Part shown: in pieces, positions 52,241-62,496 of the stretch | Position numbering within the stretch: position 1 is the stretch's first letter | Layout of the letters: each line of letters opens with the position of its first letter | Assembly: GCA_025464975.1 (NCBI GenBank) | Contig: JAODMT010000009.1 | Span: forward strand, 62,001 to 126,000 | Reading direction: 5' to 3' | Length of the DNA stretch: 64,000 nt | Origin: Microbacteriaceae bacterium | Lineage (GTDB): Bacteria; Actinomycetota; Actinomycetes; Actinomycetales; Microbacteriaceae | Position numbers and translations under genes: made by a program | Notes under the pieces: model-generated | What the model saw: only the letters and a program-made list of their open reading frames with translations | What the model was told of the DNA's origin: nothing | Database searches by the model: none

Positions 52241-53533
52241 GTGCAACGACGCACAAGGCTCATCGGAGCGGCCCTCGTCGCCGTGAGCATGATCGGGATC
52301 ACCGCCTGCTCGAGTTCGGGAGGCAGCGGCAGCAGCAATGCCACCACAGCCAAGGGCCCGATCACGATCTGGTACTCGAACAACGAGCAGGAGGTGGCCT
52401 GGGGCAAGCAGATGGTGGCGTCCTGGAATGCGAGCCACCCGAAGGAGCAGGTCAAGGGTCAAGAGATTCCGGCCGGCAAGACCAGCGAAGAGGTGATCGG
52501 CGCATCAATCACGGCCGGCAACTCACCCTGCTTGGTCTACAACACCGCTCCCTCGGCCGTCGGCCAGTGGGTGAAGCAGGGTGGCATGGTCGACCTGTCG
52601 AAGTTCTCCGGAGGGGCGCAGTACATCGACTCCCGCAGCGGTTCGCAGGCCAGCCAGTACAAGGACGCCAGCGGCGACTACTACCAATTCCCGTGGAAGT
52701 CGAACCCCGTCATGATCTTCTACAACAAGGACCTCTTTGCGAAGGCCGGCCTCGATCCCGCGAACCCCAAGCTCTCGACCTACGCCGACTTCCTCGCGAC
52801 CTCGAAGACGCTGGTCGACTCGGGCGTCGCACCTAACGCGATCCTGCCGGCGCCGACGTCCGAATTCTTCCAGATGTCATTCGACTTCTACCCACTGTAC
52901 GCGGCTGAAACAGGCGGCAAACAGCTCGTCGAAAACGGCAAGTCGACCTTCGCCGACACGGCCGGATACGACGTGGCCAACTTCTGGCGCAGCCTCTATG
53001 CGCAGAATCTCGCCGGTCAGGAGGCCTACTCGGGCGACGCATTCGCCGACGGCAAGGCCGCCATGGCGATCGTCGGCCCGTGGGCGGTCTCGGTCTACAA
53101 GGGCGTCAACTGGGGATCGGTGCCCGTCCCGACGAAGGACGGAACGCCGGCCTCGAAGACCTACACCTTCAGCGACGCCAAGAACGTCGGCATGTTCACC
53201 GCCTGCAAGAATCAGGGCACGGCCTGGGACGTCCTGAAGTACTCCACAAGCAAGGCGCAAGACCAGAAGTTCCTCGAGATGACGGGCCAGATGCCGATGC
53301 GCACCAACCTGTCGACCACCTACGCGAGCTACTTCGCGAAGAACCCCTCGTACAAGCTGTTCGGCGACCAGGCGAGCCGCACCGTCGAGGTGCCGTCAGG
53401 ATCCAACACGGTCGCCGAGATGCAGGCCTTCCGTGACGAATGGTCCAACTCGGTCATCTTTGGCAAGGGCACCGTGAAGTCGTCGCTTGACGCAGCCGCG
53501 ACCAAGATCAACAAGCTCGCGGCCCAGAAGTAA
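52241..53533 (+). CDS. ABC sugar transporter, substrate-binding lipoprotein
   Basis: 430 aa from GTG 52241 (AAGGAGACACC). Signal peptide with lipobox MIGITACSSSGG (Cys about 20), then the family-1 solute-binding pattern ITIWYSNNEQEVAWGKQMVA, YYQFPWKSNPVMIFYNKDLF and AFADGKAAMAIVGPWAVSVY. Captures an oligosaccharide outside the membrane and passes it to the two permeases encoded next. Confidence 0.9.
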   Translation: MQRRTRLIGAALVAVSMIGITACSSSGGSGSSNATTAKGPITIWYSNNEQEVAWGKQMVASWNASHPKEQVKGQEIPAGKTSEEVIGASITAGNSPCLVYNTAPSAVGQWVKQGGMVDLSKFSGGAQYIDSRSGSQASQYKDASGDYYQFPWKSNPVMIFYNKDLFAKAGLDPANPKLSTYADFLATSKTLVDSGVAPNAILPAPTSEFFQMSFDFYPLYAAETGGKQLVENGKSTFADTAGYDVANFWRSLYAQNLAGQEAYSGDAFADGKAAMAIVGPWAVSVYKGVNWGSVPVPTKDGTPASKTYTFSDAKNVGMFTACKNQGTAWDVLKYSTSKAQDQKFLEMTGQMPMRTNLSTTYASYFAKNPSYKLFGDQASRTVEVPSGSNTVAEMQAFRDEWSNSVIFGKGTVKSSLDAAATKINKLAAQK

Positions 53534-53536
53534 GCC

Positions 53537-54487
53537 TTGTCCACGTCCACGGAAACGTCGCGTATGGGGAGCCTCGACGGCTCCCCATACGTGGTGGCGC
53601 CCAAGCGGAAGCGGCACCTGTTCGGCCGCAATCCACTCGGCCTGCTGTTCAGCGCGCCGTACCTCGTGTTCGTGCTGGCGGTGTTCGCATACCCGTTGGG
53701 GTTCGCGATCTACATCGCCTTCCACGATTACTTCTTCACGGCTCCCGGCGCCGTCGTGAGCCGGCCCTTCGTCGGTCTGCAGAACTTCATCGACGCCTTC
53801 ACCGACCCCGATGTCATCCGCTCGTTCGGCAACGTGGGCATCTTCCTGATCATCAACGTGCCCCTGACTGTCGTGTTCAGCCTCGTGCTGGCGTCCGGTC
53901 TCAACCGGGCGGTACACCTGAAAGCGTTCTACCGAGTCGCCTATTACATCCCCTACCTGACGGCGAGCGTCGCTATCGTGGCGGTCTGGCTGTTCCTCTT
54001 CAACGGGTCGGGTCTGGTCAATCAGATCCTCGGCCCGCTGGCGCCAAACCCGTCCTGGCTCGTCAACTCGTCCCTGGCCATGCCGTCGATCGCGCTGTTC
54101 GTGACCTGGAAGCAGATGGGGTTCTATATCCTGCTGTACCTGGCCGCGCTGCAGAACGTACCTAACGAGCTCTACGAGGCGGCGGCGACCGACGGGGCCG
54201 GCGCGATCCGCAAGTTCTTCAGCGTGACCGTGCCCGGCGTCCGGCCCGCAACGGTGCTCGTGCTGCTGGTGTCGACCGTGACCGGGGCCAACCTATTCAC
54301 CGAGCCGTACCTGCTCACGAACGGCGGCGGCCCGAACGGCTCGTCGACCTCGCCCGTCCTACTGATGTATCAGAAGGGCATCGAACAGGGGCACCCGGAC
54401 GAGGCTTCCGCAATTGGCGTCGTGCTTGTGATCCTCGTGCTCATTATCGCCTGGCTGCAAAACCGATTCGCCGGAGGGCGGGACTGA
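53537..54487 (+). CDS. ABC sugar transporter permease 1 (MalF-like)
   Basis: 316 aa from TTG 53537. Six helices; the coupling-helix EAA motif reads ELYEAAATDGAGAIRKFFSV. The N-terminal 30 aa is cytosolic and basic. It overlaps permease 2 by 1 nt (TGATG). Together with permease 2 it forms the channel. Confidence 0.9.
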   Translation: MSTSTETSRMGSLDGSPYVVAPKRKRHLFGRNPLGLLFSAPYLVFVLAVFAYPLGFAIYIAFHDYFFTAPGAVVSRPFVGLQNFIDAFTDPDVIRSFGNVGIFLIINVPLTVVFSLVLASGLNRAVHLKAFYRVAYYIPYLTASVAIVAVWLFLFNGSGLVNQILGPLAPNPSWLVNSSLAMPSIALFVTWKQMGFYILLYLAALQNVPNELYEAAATDGAGAIRKFFSVTVPGVRPATVLVLLVSTVTGANLFTEPYLLTNGGGPNGSSTSPVLLMYQKGIEQGHPDEASAIGVVLVILVLIIAWLQNRFAGGRD

Positions 54488-55320
54488 TGTCGAGATTCCA
54501 AACCGGCCTGCGGAGCGCCGTCCTGGCGCTCGGCGCCATTGCCTTCCTGTTCCCGTTCTATTACATGATCATCGGTTCGCTCCAGACCAAGCAGGATCCG
54601 AGCCTCGGCGGCGCATTCCCCAACCCAAGCAACCTGACCGGCGCCAATTACGCCGCCATCAACGACCGCATCAACCTGTTCTCGGGGCTGCTCAACTCCG
54701 GGATCTTCACGGCTGGCGTGCTCATCTGCACGCTCGTCTTCGGCGTGCTGGTCGGCTATGCACTTGCTGTCCTGCAGTGGCGCGGTCGCGGCGTGACCTT
54801 CGCCCTGGCCCTGCTGGTGCAGGTCGTGCCGTTCCAGCTGCTGATCATCCCGCTGTACGTGCTCATCACGCGCAACTACGGGCTGAGCGACAACTACCTC
54901 GGCATGATCTTGCCGTTCGCCATCAACTCGACGGCGGTCATCGTCTTCCGGCAATACTTCCTGCAACTGCCGAAGGAGCTATTCGAGGCCGCGCGCATCG
55001 ACGGCGCCTCGGAGTTCAAGCTGCTCTGGCGGATCGCGCTGCCGCTGGTGCGGCCGGCACTCGTCACTGCGGCGCTGCTGACCTTCATCGGGCCGTGGAA
55101 CGAGTTCCTCTGGCCGTTCCTCATCACGAAGGACGCCTCCATGCAGCCGCTGGCCGTGTCACTGGCCAGCTACATCAGCAACGTTGCCGCGTCGACCGCG
55201 AACCCATTCGGCGCATCGCTCGCCGGAGCCGTCGTGCTGGCCGCCCCGGTCGTCATCCTGTTCCTCGTGTTCCAGCGCTACTTCATCTCGACCGACCTCG
55301 GCTCGAGCGTCAAGGGCTGA
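54487..55320 (+). CDS. ABC sugar transporter permease 2 (MalG-like)
   Basis: 277 aa. Six helices starting SAVLALGAIAFLFPFYYMII; EAA loop ELFEAARIDGASEFKLLWRI. No ATP-binding subunit is encoded in the operon, so a shared MsmK/MsiK-type ATPase elsewhere in the genome is needed. Confidence 0.9.
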   Translation: MSRFQTGLRSAVLALGAIAFLFPFYYMIIGSLQTKQDPSLGGAFPNPSNLTGANYAAINDRINLFSGLLNSGIFTAGVLICTLVFGVLVGYALAVLQWRGRGVTFALALLVQVVPFQLLIIPLYVLITRNYGLSDNYLGMILPFAINSTAVIVFRQYFLQLPKELFEAARIDGASEFKLLWRIALPLVRPALVTAALLTFIGPWNEFLWPFLITKDASMQPLAVSLASYISNVAASTANPFGASLAGAVVLAAPVVILFLVFQRYFISTDLGSSVKG

Positions 55321-55357
55321 GCCTCGGCCCCCGTCCCATTCATTCAGGAGAACCACT

Positions 55358-56416
55358 TTGTCCGAAACCTTCCCATACCGCCTGACTCGCGTGGGTGTCG
55401 TCATGACCCCCGAGCCCGGCAACGACCTCGAGGTCGAGGGGGTGCTGAACCCCGGCTCCGGCCGCGGTCCCGACGGCGAGCTGTATCTGTTGCCACGCCT
55501 CGTCGCTCAGGGCAACGTCTCCCGCGTGGGGCTCGCCCGGATCGTCGTCGAAGACGGCGTCCCGGTCGCGGTGGAACGCGAGGGTGTCGTTCTCGAGCCC
55601 GATCGCGGCTGGGAGCGCGGCGCGGCCCACTCGGGCGTCGAGGATCCCCGGATCACACGCATCGACGCACTCGGCCTGCATGTCATGACCTACGTGGCGT
55701 ACGGCCCGCTCGGTCCACGCACGGCCGTGGCGGTCTCCGACGACTTGCGCGAGTGGCGCCGCCTCGGCCCGGTGACCTTCGACTACGACGACACCCTCGA
55801 CATGGATCTCGGGCTCTTCCACAACAAGGACACCGTCTTCTTCCCGACGACGATCGTGGCGCCCGACGGCCGCGAGAGCTTCGCCGTGCTGCACCGGCCG
55901 ATGTGGAACATCGGCGAGACGGCTCCCGGCGAGGGCATCCGCGTTCCGGCCGGAGTCACCGACGCCCGCCACAGCATCTGGATCAGCTACGTCCCGGTCG
56001 AGGAGGTCGAGCGCAACCTTGCCAACCTCACCCGGTGGGGCCAGCACCGCTTCGTGGCCGGCCCCGAGTTCCCCTTCGAGGAGCTCAAGATCGGCGGCGG
56101 CCCGGCGCCGATTCGTGTCCCCGAGGGCTGGCTGCTGCTACACCACGGTGTGACGGGCACCATCGACAGCGCCTTCGCCCAGCAGCAGAACGTCAACTAC
56201 GCGGCCGGCGCCATGATCCTCGACGCCGACGACCCTTCGGTCGTGCTCGACCGCACCCCCGTCCCCCTGCTCGAGCCTGCCACCGAAGACGAACGCGGCG
56301 GCATCGTCCCCAACGTGGTCTTCCCCACGGCGGTCGAGGAGATCGACGGCACGCACTTCGTCTTCTACGGCATGGCCGACTCGAAGATCGGCGTCGCGCG
56401 CCTCGAGCACGTCTGA
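55358..56416 (+). CDS. GH130-like mannoside phosphorylase/mannosidase 2
   Basis: 352 aa from TTG 55358 (CAGGAG 7 nt upstream). LNPGSGRGPDGELYLLPRLV, AAHSGVEDPRITRIDALGLH (EDPR catalytic Asp region), HNKDTVFFPTTI and LKIGGGPAPIRVPEGWLLLH with HHGV match GH130. Diverged from GH130-1 (about the same length, little identity outside motifs), so the pair probably attacks different linkages. No signal peptide. Confidence 0.82.
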   Translation: MSETFPYRLTRVGVVMTPEPGNDLEVEGVLNPGSGRGPDGELYLLPRLVAQGNVSRVGLARIVVEDGVPVAVEREGVVLEPDRGWERGAAHSGVEDPRITRIDALGLHVMTYVAYGPLGPRTAVAVSDDLREWRRLGPVTFDYDDTLDMDLGLFHNKDTVFFPTTIVAPDGRESFAVLHRPMWNIGETAPGEGIRVPAGVTDARHSIWISYVPVEEVERNLANLTRWGQHRFVAGPEFPFEELKIGGGPAPIRVPEGWLLLHHGVTGTIDSAFAQQQNVNYAAGAMILDADDPSVVLDRTPVPLLEPATEDERGGIVPNVVFPTAVEEIDGTHFVFYGMADSKIGVARLEHV

Positions 56417-56443
56417 GTTCCACCCCACGATGGGAGCAGTTCG

Positions 56444-58507
56444 ATGACGAATTCCACCCAATACGGCACTCCCGCCGGTGGGCTCAGGCGGCTGGTGGCG
56501 ACGGCCTCCATCGTCGCCCTAGCTGGCGCCCTCGGTCTCGCCTCCGCTTCCCCGGCGCTCGCGACCGCGACGACCACCTCGGCATCCGACCCCGCACGCC
56601 TGACCAACCTGGCGCACCTCGACTACCTGCTCGACCAGACCACTCCCGCGCCCGTGTCTGGCCACACGACCTATGCGCTCGACACACAGCCGACGCTGAC
56701 GCTGCCGTGGGTCTACGCGGATGCCAGGCCAGGCGGAACGTTCGCCCGGGTCGGGGGCGGTCCGCTTGATCCTGCGACCGGGCACTGGGGTCAGGGATCG
56801 TACGACGCCGACGACGTGTCGCGTGCGGCCGTGGTCTACCTTCGCGACTGGCAGCAGACCGGGTCGGCCTCGAGTCGGCAGAAGGCCTACGAGCTGCTGC
56901 GTTCGACTGCCTACTTTCAGACGACTACGGGGCCGGATGCTGGGAATGTGGTGCTCTGGATGCAGCCGGACGGCTCGCTCAACCCGAGCCCGGTGCCTGT
57001 CGAACTGCCGAACCCGTCGGACAGCGGCAATAGCTACTGGCTCGCCCGGAGCATCTGGGCGTTTGGCGAGGGGTACGCCGCATTCAAGCAGAGCGATCCC
57101 GCGTTCGCTGCGTTCCTGCAGCAACGCCTCCAGCTCGGCGTTCAGGCACTCGATCGCGAGACGCTGGCGTCGTACGGGAAGTTCGACGTCGCCGACGGCG
57201 CGCGAGTGCCGAGCTGGCTGATCGTGGGAGGAGCCGACGCCTCGGCCGAGGCGGTGTTGGGACTCGGGGCGTACTCGGCGGCGGCGCCCTCCGACCAGGC
57301 GGCGCGCACGGCGCTCGCGGAACTCTCGGATGGCATCGCCGACATGGGTTCGACGGGTTCGGCGGCCACGGCCGCGCAAAGCTGGCCTTATGGGGCGATA
57401 CTCCCGTCGACTCAGTCGCGCTCGCAGTTCCACTCCTGGTCATCGCAAATGCCGGCCGCGCTCGCCCGCGCCTCGGTGGTTCTGAAGCGCCCGGCGCTCC
57501 TCAAGCCGGCCGTCACCGACTCGGTCGCGTTCAGCACCACCCTGCTGACTTCGACCGGGCCGATCAACGGACTCTCGCCGGCACCGACCGACACGACGCA
57601 AATCGCCTACGGCGTGGACTCGCGGCTCCAATCGCTCCTCGCCGTCGGCGACGCCTCGGGCAGCCAGGGCATCGACCAACTCGCCGGGATCATGGGTAGT
57701 TGGTATTTCGGCAACAACACGTCCGGAAAGCCGACCTACGACCCGGCAACGGGCGTGACGTTTGACGGCGTGCAGGCCAACGGCACCGTGAATAGCGGCA
57801 GCGGGGCCGAGAGCACCATCCACGGTCTCTTGTCGATGCTGGCGCTGGATGCGCATCCCGCGGTCGCAGCTCTCGCGCAGTCGGCGACCCACCTCGCCTC
57901 GCGCGACGGCCTCACCGTGGTCGAGGCCGAGAAGGCAACCTCCACCACGGGTACCGTCATCACGCCGGCCTCGGCCTACAACGGTGAGGCGCAGCTCAGC
58001 GGCGGGTCATTGCTGCGGCTGGCTCCGGGACAGCAGGCGACATTCGTGATGCCCGCTGGCTCGGGACCGCGCCACGTCGACCCGGTGATCGACGAACCCA
58101 CGGGCGCCACAGCGGTCTCGGACTGGTCGAGCCTCGGCATCCTGCGGTCGGCGGTCGGCGCACAGGGCGTGACACCCGTGCCCGGAGCGTTGCTTCCGCA
58201 GCCGCTGCCGGGTCCTCTGGCGGCAACCGCGACCGCCGTCTCGGTGAAGGCGAAGAGCGGCACGACCGATGTCGACGCGCTCCTCGTGCGACCGCTGGTC
58301 GCGCGCGTCGTGCTTACCGGCAGCGGCTCGGCCTCCACCGAACTCGTTCAGTCCACCTCGCTGCGCCCGCAGACGACTCAGGTCGGATCGGCGGGCGTGA
58401 CGGTGCGCTCCTACGACGACCAGGGGCGGCTCGTGCAATCGCTGACGCTCGATGCGCCGGGGTCGATCGTGCTGCGACCGGGCGGTTTCGCGGTGGCCAC
58501 GCGGTAG
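56444..58507 (+). CDS. Large secreted protein, possible (alpha/alpha)-barrel glycan enzyme with C-terminal beta domain
   Basis: 687 aa. Sec signal peptide (RRLVATASIVALAGALGLAS, cleavage near SPALA-TA). Residues about 50-480 are helical with repeated Trp/Tyr-rich turns (YWLARSIWAFGEGYAAFKQS, WPYGAILPSTQSRSQFHSWS, SGAESTIHGLLSMLALDAHP), the look of a six-hairpin glycosidase or lyase. The last ~190 aa is beta-rich and may bind carbohydrate. Last gene of the locus, so it may release the oligosaccharides the transporter imports. The family was not identified. Confidence 0.6.
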   Translation: MTNSTQYGTPAGGLRRLVATASIVALAGALGLASASPALATATTTSASDPARLTNLAHLDYLLDQTTPAPVSGHTTYALDTQPTLTLPWVYADARPGGTFARVGGGPLDPATGHWGQGSYDADDVSRAAVVYLRDWQQTGSASSRQKAYELLRSTAYFQTTTGPDAGNVVLWMQPDGSLNPSPVPVELPNPSDSGNSYWLARSIWAFGEGYAAFKQSDPAFAAFLQQRLQLGVQALDRETLASYGKFDVADGARVPSWLIVGGADASAEAVLGLGAYSAAAPSDQAARTALAELSDGIADMGSTGSAATAAQSWPYGAILPSTQSRSQFHSWSSQMPAALARASVVLKRPALLKPAVTDSVAFSTTLLTSTGPINGLSPAPTDTTQIAYGVDSRLQSLLAVGDASGSQGIDQLAGIMGSWYFGNNTSGKPTYDPATGVTFDGVQANGTVNSGSGAESTIHGLLSMLALDAHPAVAALAQSATHLASRDGLTVVEAEKATSTTGTVITPASAYNGEAQLSGGSLLRLAPGQQATFVMPAGSGPRHVDPVIDEPTGATAVSDWSSLGILRSAVGAQGVTPVPGALLPQPLPGPLAATATAVSVKAKSGTTDVDALLVRPLVARVVLTGSGSASTELVQSTSLRPQTTQVGSAGVTVRSYDDQGRLVQSLTLDAPGSIVLRPGGFAVATR

Positions 58508-58534
58508 CGGGAAGTCCGACGAGACTCGTGAACC

Positions 58535-58564
58535 CCCGGCGCGGCGACGTATCGTCCCGCCGGG
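58535..58564. terminator. Terminator between convergent loci
   Basis: CCCGGCG...CGCCGGG with a further inner pairing (ACG/CGT) in the 101-bp gap between the secreted protein gene and the DUF305 gene. GC-rich stem; no U tract. Confidence 0.55.
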
Positions 58565-58608
58565 AGTGTCCGTGCCCTAGTCGGGTGTAGCGGGCGTGGA
58601 GGCAGAAA

Positions 58609-59295
58609 TTAGCCGAGCGAGGACAGCATGGTCTTCATGCTGGTGATCTGCTTCGTCTGCGAGGTGACAATGCTCAGCGCGAGGTTCTTCGCAGCGGTGT
58701 CTTGACCCTTCGACAGTTCGTCCTTCGCCATCGACACCGCACTCTGGTGGTGTTCGATCATCAAAGTCAGGAACTCCTTATCGAAGGCAGGACCGGTCGC
58801 GGACGACAACATCGCCATGTCCGCAGGCGTCATCCCGGGCATCGACGAGCCCATTCCGCTGGCTGACGGTGTCGGTGAAGGCGTCGACATGTCCATGCCG
58901 GACATGTCAGTGGCGGTCGGCATCGGGGACGGCGATGTCATCCCGGGCATCGTGACCGGTTCGCCCCATGCCTTCAGCCAGGAGGTCATTTCCTTGATTT
59001 CCGGCTGCTGAGCGGCCTTGATCTGGGAGGCGAGTGTCTTGACTTGGGTCGAGGATGCTCGGGTGGCGGCGAGGTCGGCCATCTCGATCGCACCCGTGTG
59101 GTGCACGATCATCGTCTGCGTGAAGGCGGTGTCCTGCGCGTTGTGTGGACCAGCGTTGCTGCCGGGTGCCGCGGTTGCCGAGCTGTGATTCATCCCTCCC
59201 ATCGATCCCGAACCGGTGTTCGATGAGCAGGCGGCGAGCGTCACTGTTGCGGCAACTGCGGCCGTCAAGGCAAGGGTGTAGCGAATTTTTGACAT
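58609..59295 (-). CDS. DUF305 lipoprotein, Met/His-rich
   Basis: 228 aa with lipobox TLAACSSN (Cys about 23). Two DUF305 halves, each with a paired-His motif: TQMIVHHTGAIEMADLAA-type near residue 60 and TLMIEHHQSAVSMAKDEL near residue 185. A Met/Pro/Ser-rich spacer (TMPGMTSPSPMPTATDMSGM) between them is suited to Cu(I). Found at the end of the copper cluster in the same direction, so probably an extracytoplasmic copper-binding protein. Confidence 0.85.
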   Translation of the reverse strand: MSKIRYTLALTAAVAATVTLAACSSNTGSGSMGGMNHSSATAAPGSNAGPHNAQDTAFTQTMIVHHTGAIEMADLAATRASSTQVKTLASQIKAAQQPEIKEMTSWLKAWGEPVTMPGMTSPSPMPTATDMSGMDMSTPSPTPSASGMGSSMPGMTPADMAMLSSATGPAFDKEFLTLMIEHHQSAVSMAKDELSKGQDTAAKNLALSIVTSQTKQITSMKTMLSSLG

Positions 59296-59365
59296 GCGGG
59301 TGAGTCCGATCAGGTAAGTGGTTGATTTCGATTTGCAGAAGAGCCCGCGGGATGGGCTGACGAAA

Positions 59366-59794
59366 TCAGGTTCTGCTGATCGACAGGGCGTTGAGATCCG
59401 GAGGCGGGTTCGCCCGGACCGCTGCGAACGCGATCATCCGCACCAGGGCTTGTCGAGCCAGTGGCCCGAGGGCCGTGACGCTGGCGGCGGAGGCCGCCAT
59501 GAGGGAAAGCGCGGTAAAGAGGAGGGCGAGAACACACATCATGCCGGCCATGTCGTGGCCGGGGTCGCAGGTGACCGAGCAGTCGGTCCGGGTGAACCCG
59601 GTGCCCATCGCGGCCATGCCCACAGTTGCGGAAGTCGTCAGTGATGCTGGCTCTTCGTGGGTGCCCATGGAGGAGGTGAACGTATGCATGGCCAGCAGCC
59701 CGACCACGAGCGCGGCGACGACGGACAACATCAGCACGGAGGTCTGCACGGCGGGGCGGCGCAGGATGGCGTCGCGAGCGCGGAGCAGACTCAT
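59366..59794 (-). CDS. DUF6153-type membrane protein
   Basis: 142 aa: helix [20 protein letters not shown], then an external segment with a Cys pair ([20 protein letters not shown]) and a second helix ([20 protein letters not shown]). HD and Cys/Met-rich composition is that of DUF6153 proteins near copper genes. Its ATG overlaps the copA stop by 4 nt, which ties it to copper handling. Confidence 0.75.
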   Translation of the reverse strand: MSLLRARDAILRRPAVQTSVLMLSVVAALVVGLLAMHTFTSSMGTHEEPASLTTSATVGMAAMGTGFTRTDCSVTCDPGHDMAGMMCVLALLFTALSLMAASAASVTALGPLARQALVRMIAFAAVRANPPPDLNALSISRT

Positions 59795-62094
59795 TTTGTC
59801 ACCGCCCGTGCCTGCTTCTCCGTTTGATTCAGGGGCATAGAAGCGGTGCCGGCGGGCGAGGTGGCCGCCGCCGACCTGAAGCTTCTCAGTCGAAGGCTGT
59901 TGGTGACCACGAACACGGAGGAGAAGGCCATTGCCGCGCCGGCGAGCAGCGGGTTCAGCAGACCGAGCATCGCGATGGGGATCGCGGCCACGTTGTACGC
60001 AAATGCCCAGAACAGGTTGCCCTTGATGGTGCCAAGGGTGCGTCGGGCCAGACGCACCGAGTCTGCGACGACGAGGAGATCGCCGCTGACGACGGTGATG
60101 TCGGCCGCGGCGATTGCGGCGTCGGTGCCGGTGCCCATGGCGATTCCGAGATCGGCTGCGGCGAGGGCGGCGGCGTCGTTCACCCCGTCCCCGACCATGG
60201 CCACGATGCGGCCAGCCGCCTGGAGGGCGCGGATGAGGTCGAGTTTGCCCTGCGGGGTCACCCCGGCATGGATCTCGTCGATACCGGCCTCGGCGGCGAT
60301 CGCGTGCGCGACGCCCGCGTTGTCACCGGTCAACAGCACCGGACGCAGACCGAGCGCGCGAAGGCGGGAGATCGCCTCGACGCTGGTGCCCTTGATGGTG
60401 TCGCCGACCGCGACGATGCCGCGCAGTTCTCCATCCCAGGCGATCGCGATCACCGTCGCTCCGGCTCCTTCCGCCGCGGCGATTGCCTCGGCCGAAGTCG
60501 GCGGAATCGTGATGGACCAATCGGCCGACAGCCACGACGCCCGGCCGGCCAGAGTGAGGTGCCCGTCGACGAGTGCCTGCACTCCCTGCCCGGCATGGGC
60601 CGTGAACGACTCGGCATCTCGAATCTCGAGGCCTTTGGTTCGCGCGTGACTGAGGATCGCACGCGCGACCGGATGCTCGGAGCCGTGCTCCACCGCGGCG
60701 GCGAACCCGAGCACATCGTCGGGCGATGCGTCGCCCACGGCATCCACATGTCGGACGCTCATTCTGCCCGTGGTCACGGTGCCGGTCTTGTCGAGAACGA
60801 TGGTGTCGATGGTGCGGGTCTGCTCGAGCACCTGCGGGCCCCGGATGATGATGCCCAACTGCGACCCGCGTCCGGTTCCAACCAGAAGGGCGGTCGGCGT
60901 CGCCAGGCCGAGCGCGCACGGGCAGGCGATGATCAGGGTGGCCACCGCGGCGGTAAACGCGAGTTCCACGGAGCCGGCGAAGATCAACCAGCCGGCGAAG
61001 GTCGCCAGGGCGAGGCCGATGACAACGGGCACGAACACGGCGGAGACCCGGTCGGCCAGACGTTGGGCTTCGGCCTTCCCGCTTTGCGCCTCCTCGACGA
61101 GACGGGCGATGCGGGCAAGCTCGGTGTCGGCTCCCACCCGCGTGACCTCGACCAACAGGCGCCCGCCGACATTCACCGTCGCCCCGATCACACGGTCGCC
61201 CGGACGGACTTCGACCGGCACGGACTCACCGGTGAGCATGCTCAGATCGACAGCCGACGCGCCGTCGACGATCAGCCCGTCGGCGGCCACCTTCTCCCCC
61301 GGTCGCACGACGATCCTGTCCCCGGGAACCAGGGATGCCGCCGAAACCCGGGATTCGACGCCGCCCCGAAGCACGGCAGCGTCTTTTGCTCCCAGTTCGA
61401 GCAGTGCGCGAAGGGCGGCGCCGGATTGCTTCTTCGCGCGCGCCTCGATATAGCGCCCGGCGAGGATGAACACGGTCACCGCGGAGGCGACCTCGAGGTA
61501 GATCTCCCCGGCGCCCGGCTGCGGTTGCCCGAAGAGGGTGAAGGTCATGTGCATGCCGGGCTGGCCCGCCATGCCGAAGAACAGCGCGTACAGGGACCAG
61601 CCGAACGCGGCCATGACGCCGACGCTCACCAGGGTGTCCATCGTGGCCGCACCGTGCCGGGCGTTGACGGCGGCCGCCCGGTGGAACGGCCACGCTCCCC
61701 AGACCACGACCGGCGCGGCAAGCGTGAGGGCGAGCCACTGCCAGTCGGTGAACTGCAGCAGCGGGACCATCGACAACAACACGACCGGCACGGTGAGGGC
61801 GGCGGAGACGGTCAGCCGCTGCCGCAGCTCAAGGACCTCCCGATCCACCGCAAGGACCGCACCTGGTTCCTCGGATGCGGCGGGCGGTGCCGGGACGGTC
61901 GCGGTGTAGCCGGCGGCCTCGACCGCCGCGATCAGCGCGGCGGTCTCCACACCATCCGCGTGCACGCGCGCCTTCTCCGTGGCGTAGTTAACGGTGGCCG
62001 TGACGCCCTCGATGCGGTTGAGCTTGCGCTCGATCCGGGTGGCACACGAGGCACAGGTCATGCCCCCGATCTCGAGGGCGACATCGGTCGTCAT
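59791..62094 (-). CDS. copA: Copper-translocating P-type ATPase
   Basis: 767 aa. N-terminal HMA domain with [16 protein letters not shown], eight membrane helices, TGES actuator ([11 protein letters not shown]), CPC ion site ([13 protein letters not shown]), phosphorylation site DKTGTVTTG and hinge [13 protein letters not shown]. Exports Cu(I) from the cytosol. Two bp after the copZ-like gene and overlapping the DUF6153 gene by 4 nt; under CsoR control. Confidence 0.96.
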   Translation of the reverse strand: MTTDVALEIGGMTCASCATRIERKLNRIEGVTATVNYATEKARVHADGVETAALIAAVEAAGYTATVPAPPAASEEPGAVLAVDREVLELRQRLTVSAALTVPVVLLSMVPLLQFTDWQWLALTLAAPVVVWGAWPFHRAAAVNARHGAATMDTLVSVGVMAAFGWSLYALFFGMAGQPGMHMTFTLFGQPQPGAGEIYLEVASAVTVFILAGRYIEARAKKQSGAALRALLELGAKDAAVLRGGVESRVSAASLVPGDRIVVRPGEKVAADGLIVDGASAVDLSMLTGESVPVEVRPGDRVIGATVNVGGRLLVEVTRVGADTELARIARLVEEAQSGKAEAQRLADRVSAVFVPVVIGLALATFAGWLIFAGSVELAFTAAVATLIIACPCALGLATPTALLVGTGRGSQLGIIIRGPQVLEQTRTIDTIVLDKTGTVTTGRMSVRHVDAVGDASPDDVLGFAAAVEHGSEHPVARAILSHARTKGLEIRDAESFTAHAGQGVQALVDGHLTLAGRASWLSADWSITIPPTSAEAIAAAEGAGATVIAIAWDGELRGIVAVGDTIKGTSVEAISRLRALGLRPVLLTGDNAGVAHAIAAEAGIDEIHAGVTPQGKLDLIRALQAAGRIVAMVGDGVNDAAALAAADLGIAMGTGTDAAIAAADITVVSGDLLVVADSVRLARRTLGTIKGNLFWAFAYNVAAIPIAMLGLLNPLLAGAAMAFSSVFVVTNSLRLRSFRSAAATSPAGTASMPLNQTEKQARAVTK

Positions 62095-62096
62095 GC

Positions 62097-62453
62097 TCAG
62101 GCGGAAACGAGCGAGTAGCCGGCCTCGGTCACCGCGCCGCGAACCGCCTCGGGGTCGATCGGCTTGGAGCTGACGACCATGATCCGTGAGGTGCCGCCGG
62201 CGTTGAGTGCAACCTTGACGTCCTCCACCCCATCAAGCGCGGAGACTTCCTCGGTGACACTGGAGACGCAGTGGCTGCAGGTCATGCCGTCCACGAGGTA
62301 GTGCTCACGAATCGCGCCATCGCTCGCACCGGTCGCCGATTCCGCGTGGTTGGACTCGGCATGGTTCGACTCGGCGTGGCCGCCGGCCCCGCAAGCGCAG
62401 GCTCGGTTCTTCTCGGTCAGGCCGAGCTCGTTTCCGGTGGTGGGACTGCACAT
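62097..62453 (-). CDS. Copper chaperone-like HMA protein with His-rich N terminus
   Basis: 118 aa. The C-terminal 65 aa is an HMA domain, [20 protein letters not shown] (CxxC), ending [11 protein letters not shown]. The N-terminal 45 aa carries CACGAGG and three HAES units spaced by N ([14 protein letters not shown]), an extra metal-binding tail not seen in classic CopZ. It probably passes Cu(I) to CopA or CsoR. Confidence 0.88.
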   Translation of the reverse strand: MCSPTTGNELGLTEKNRACACGAGGHAESNHAESNHAESATGASDGAIREHYLVDGMTCSHCVSSVTEEVSALDGVEDVKVALNAGGTSRIMVVSSKPIDPEAVRGAVTEAGYSLVSA

Positions 62454-62496
62454 GGTGTCTTCCTTCTTCTGTCGCGAATTACGTGTTGTGAAGTTC

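Noticed and set aside
59824-62118. A 764-codon open frame antisense to copA
   Set aside because: It mirrors copA codon for codon, is Gly/Arg/Asp-rich, has no motif and no ribosome site; long antisense frames are normal in GC-rich genes.
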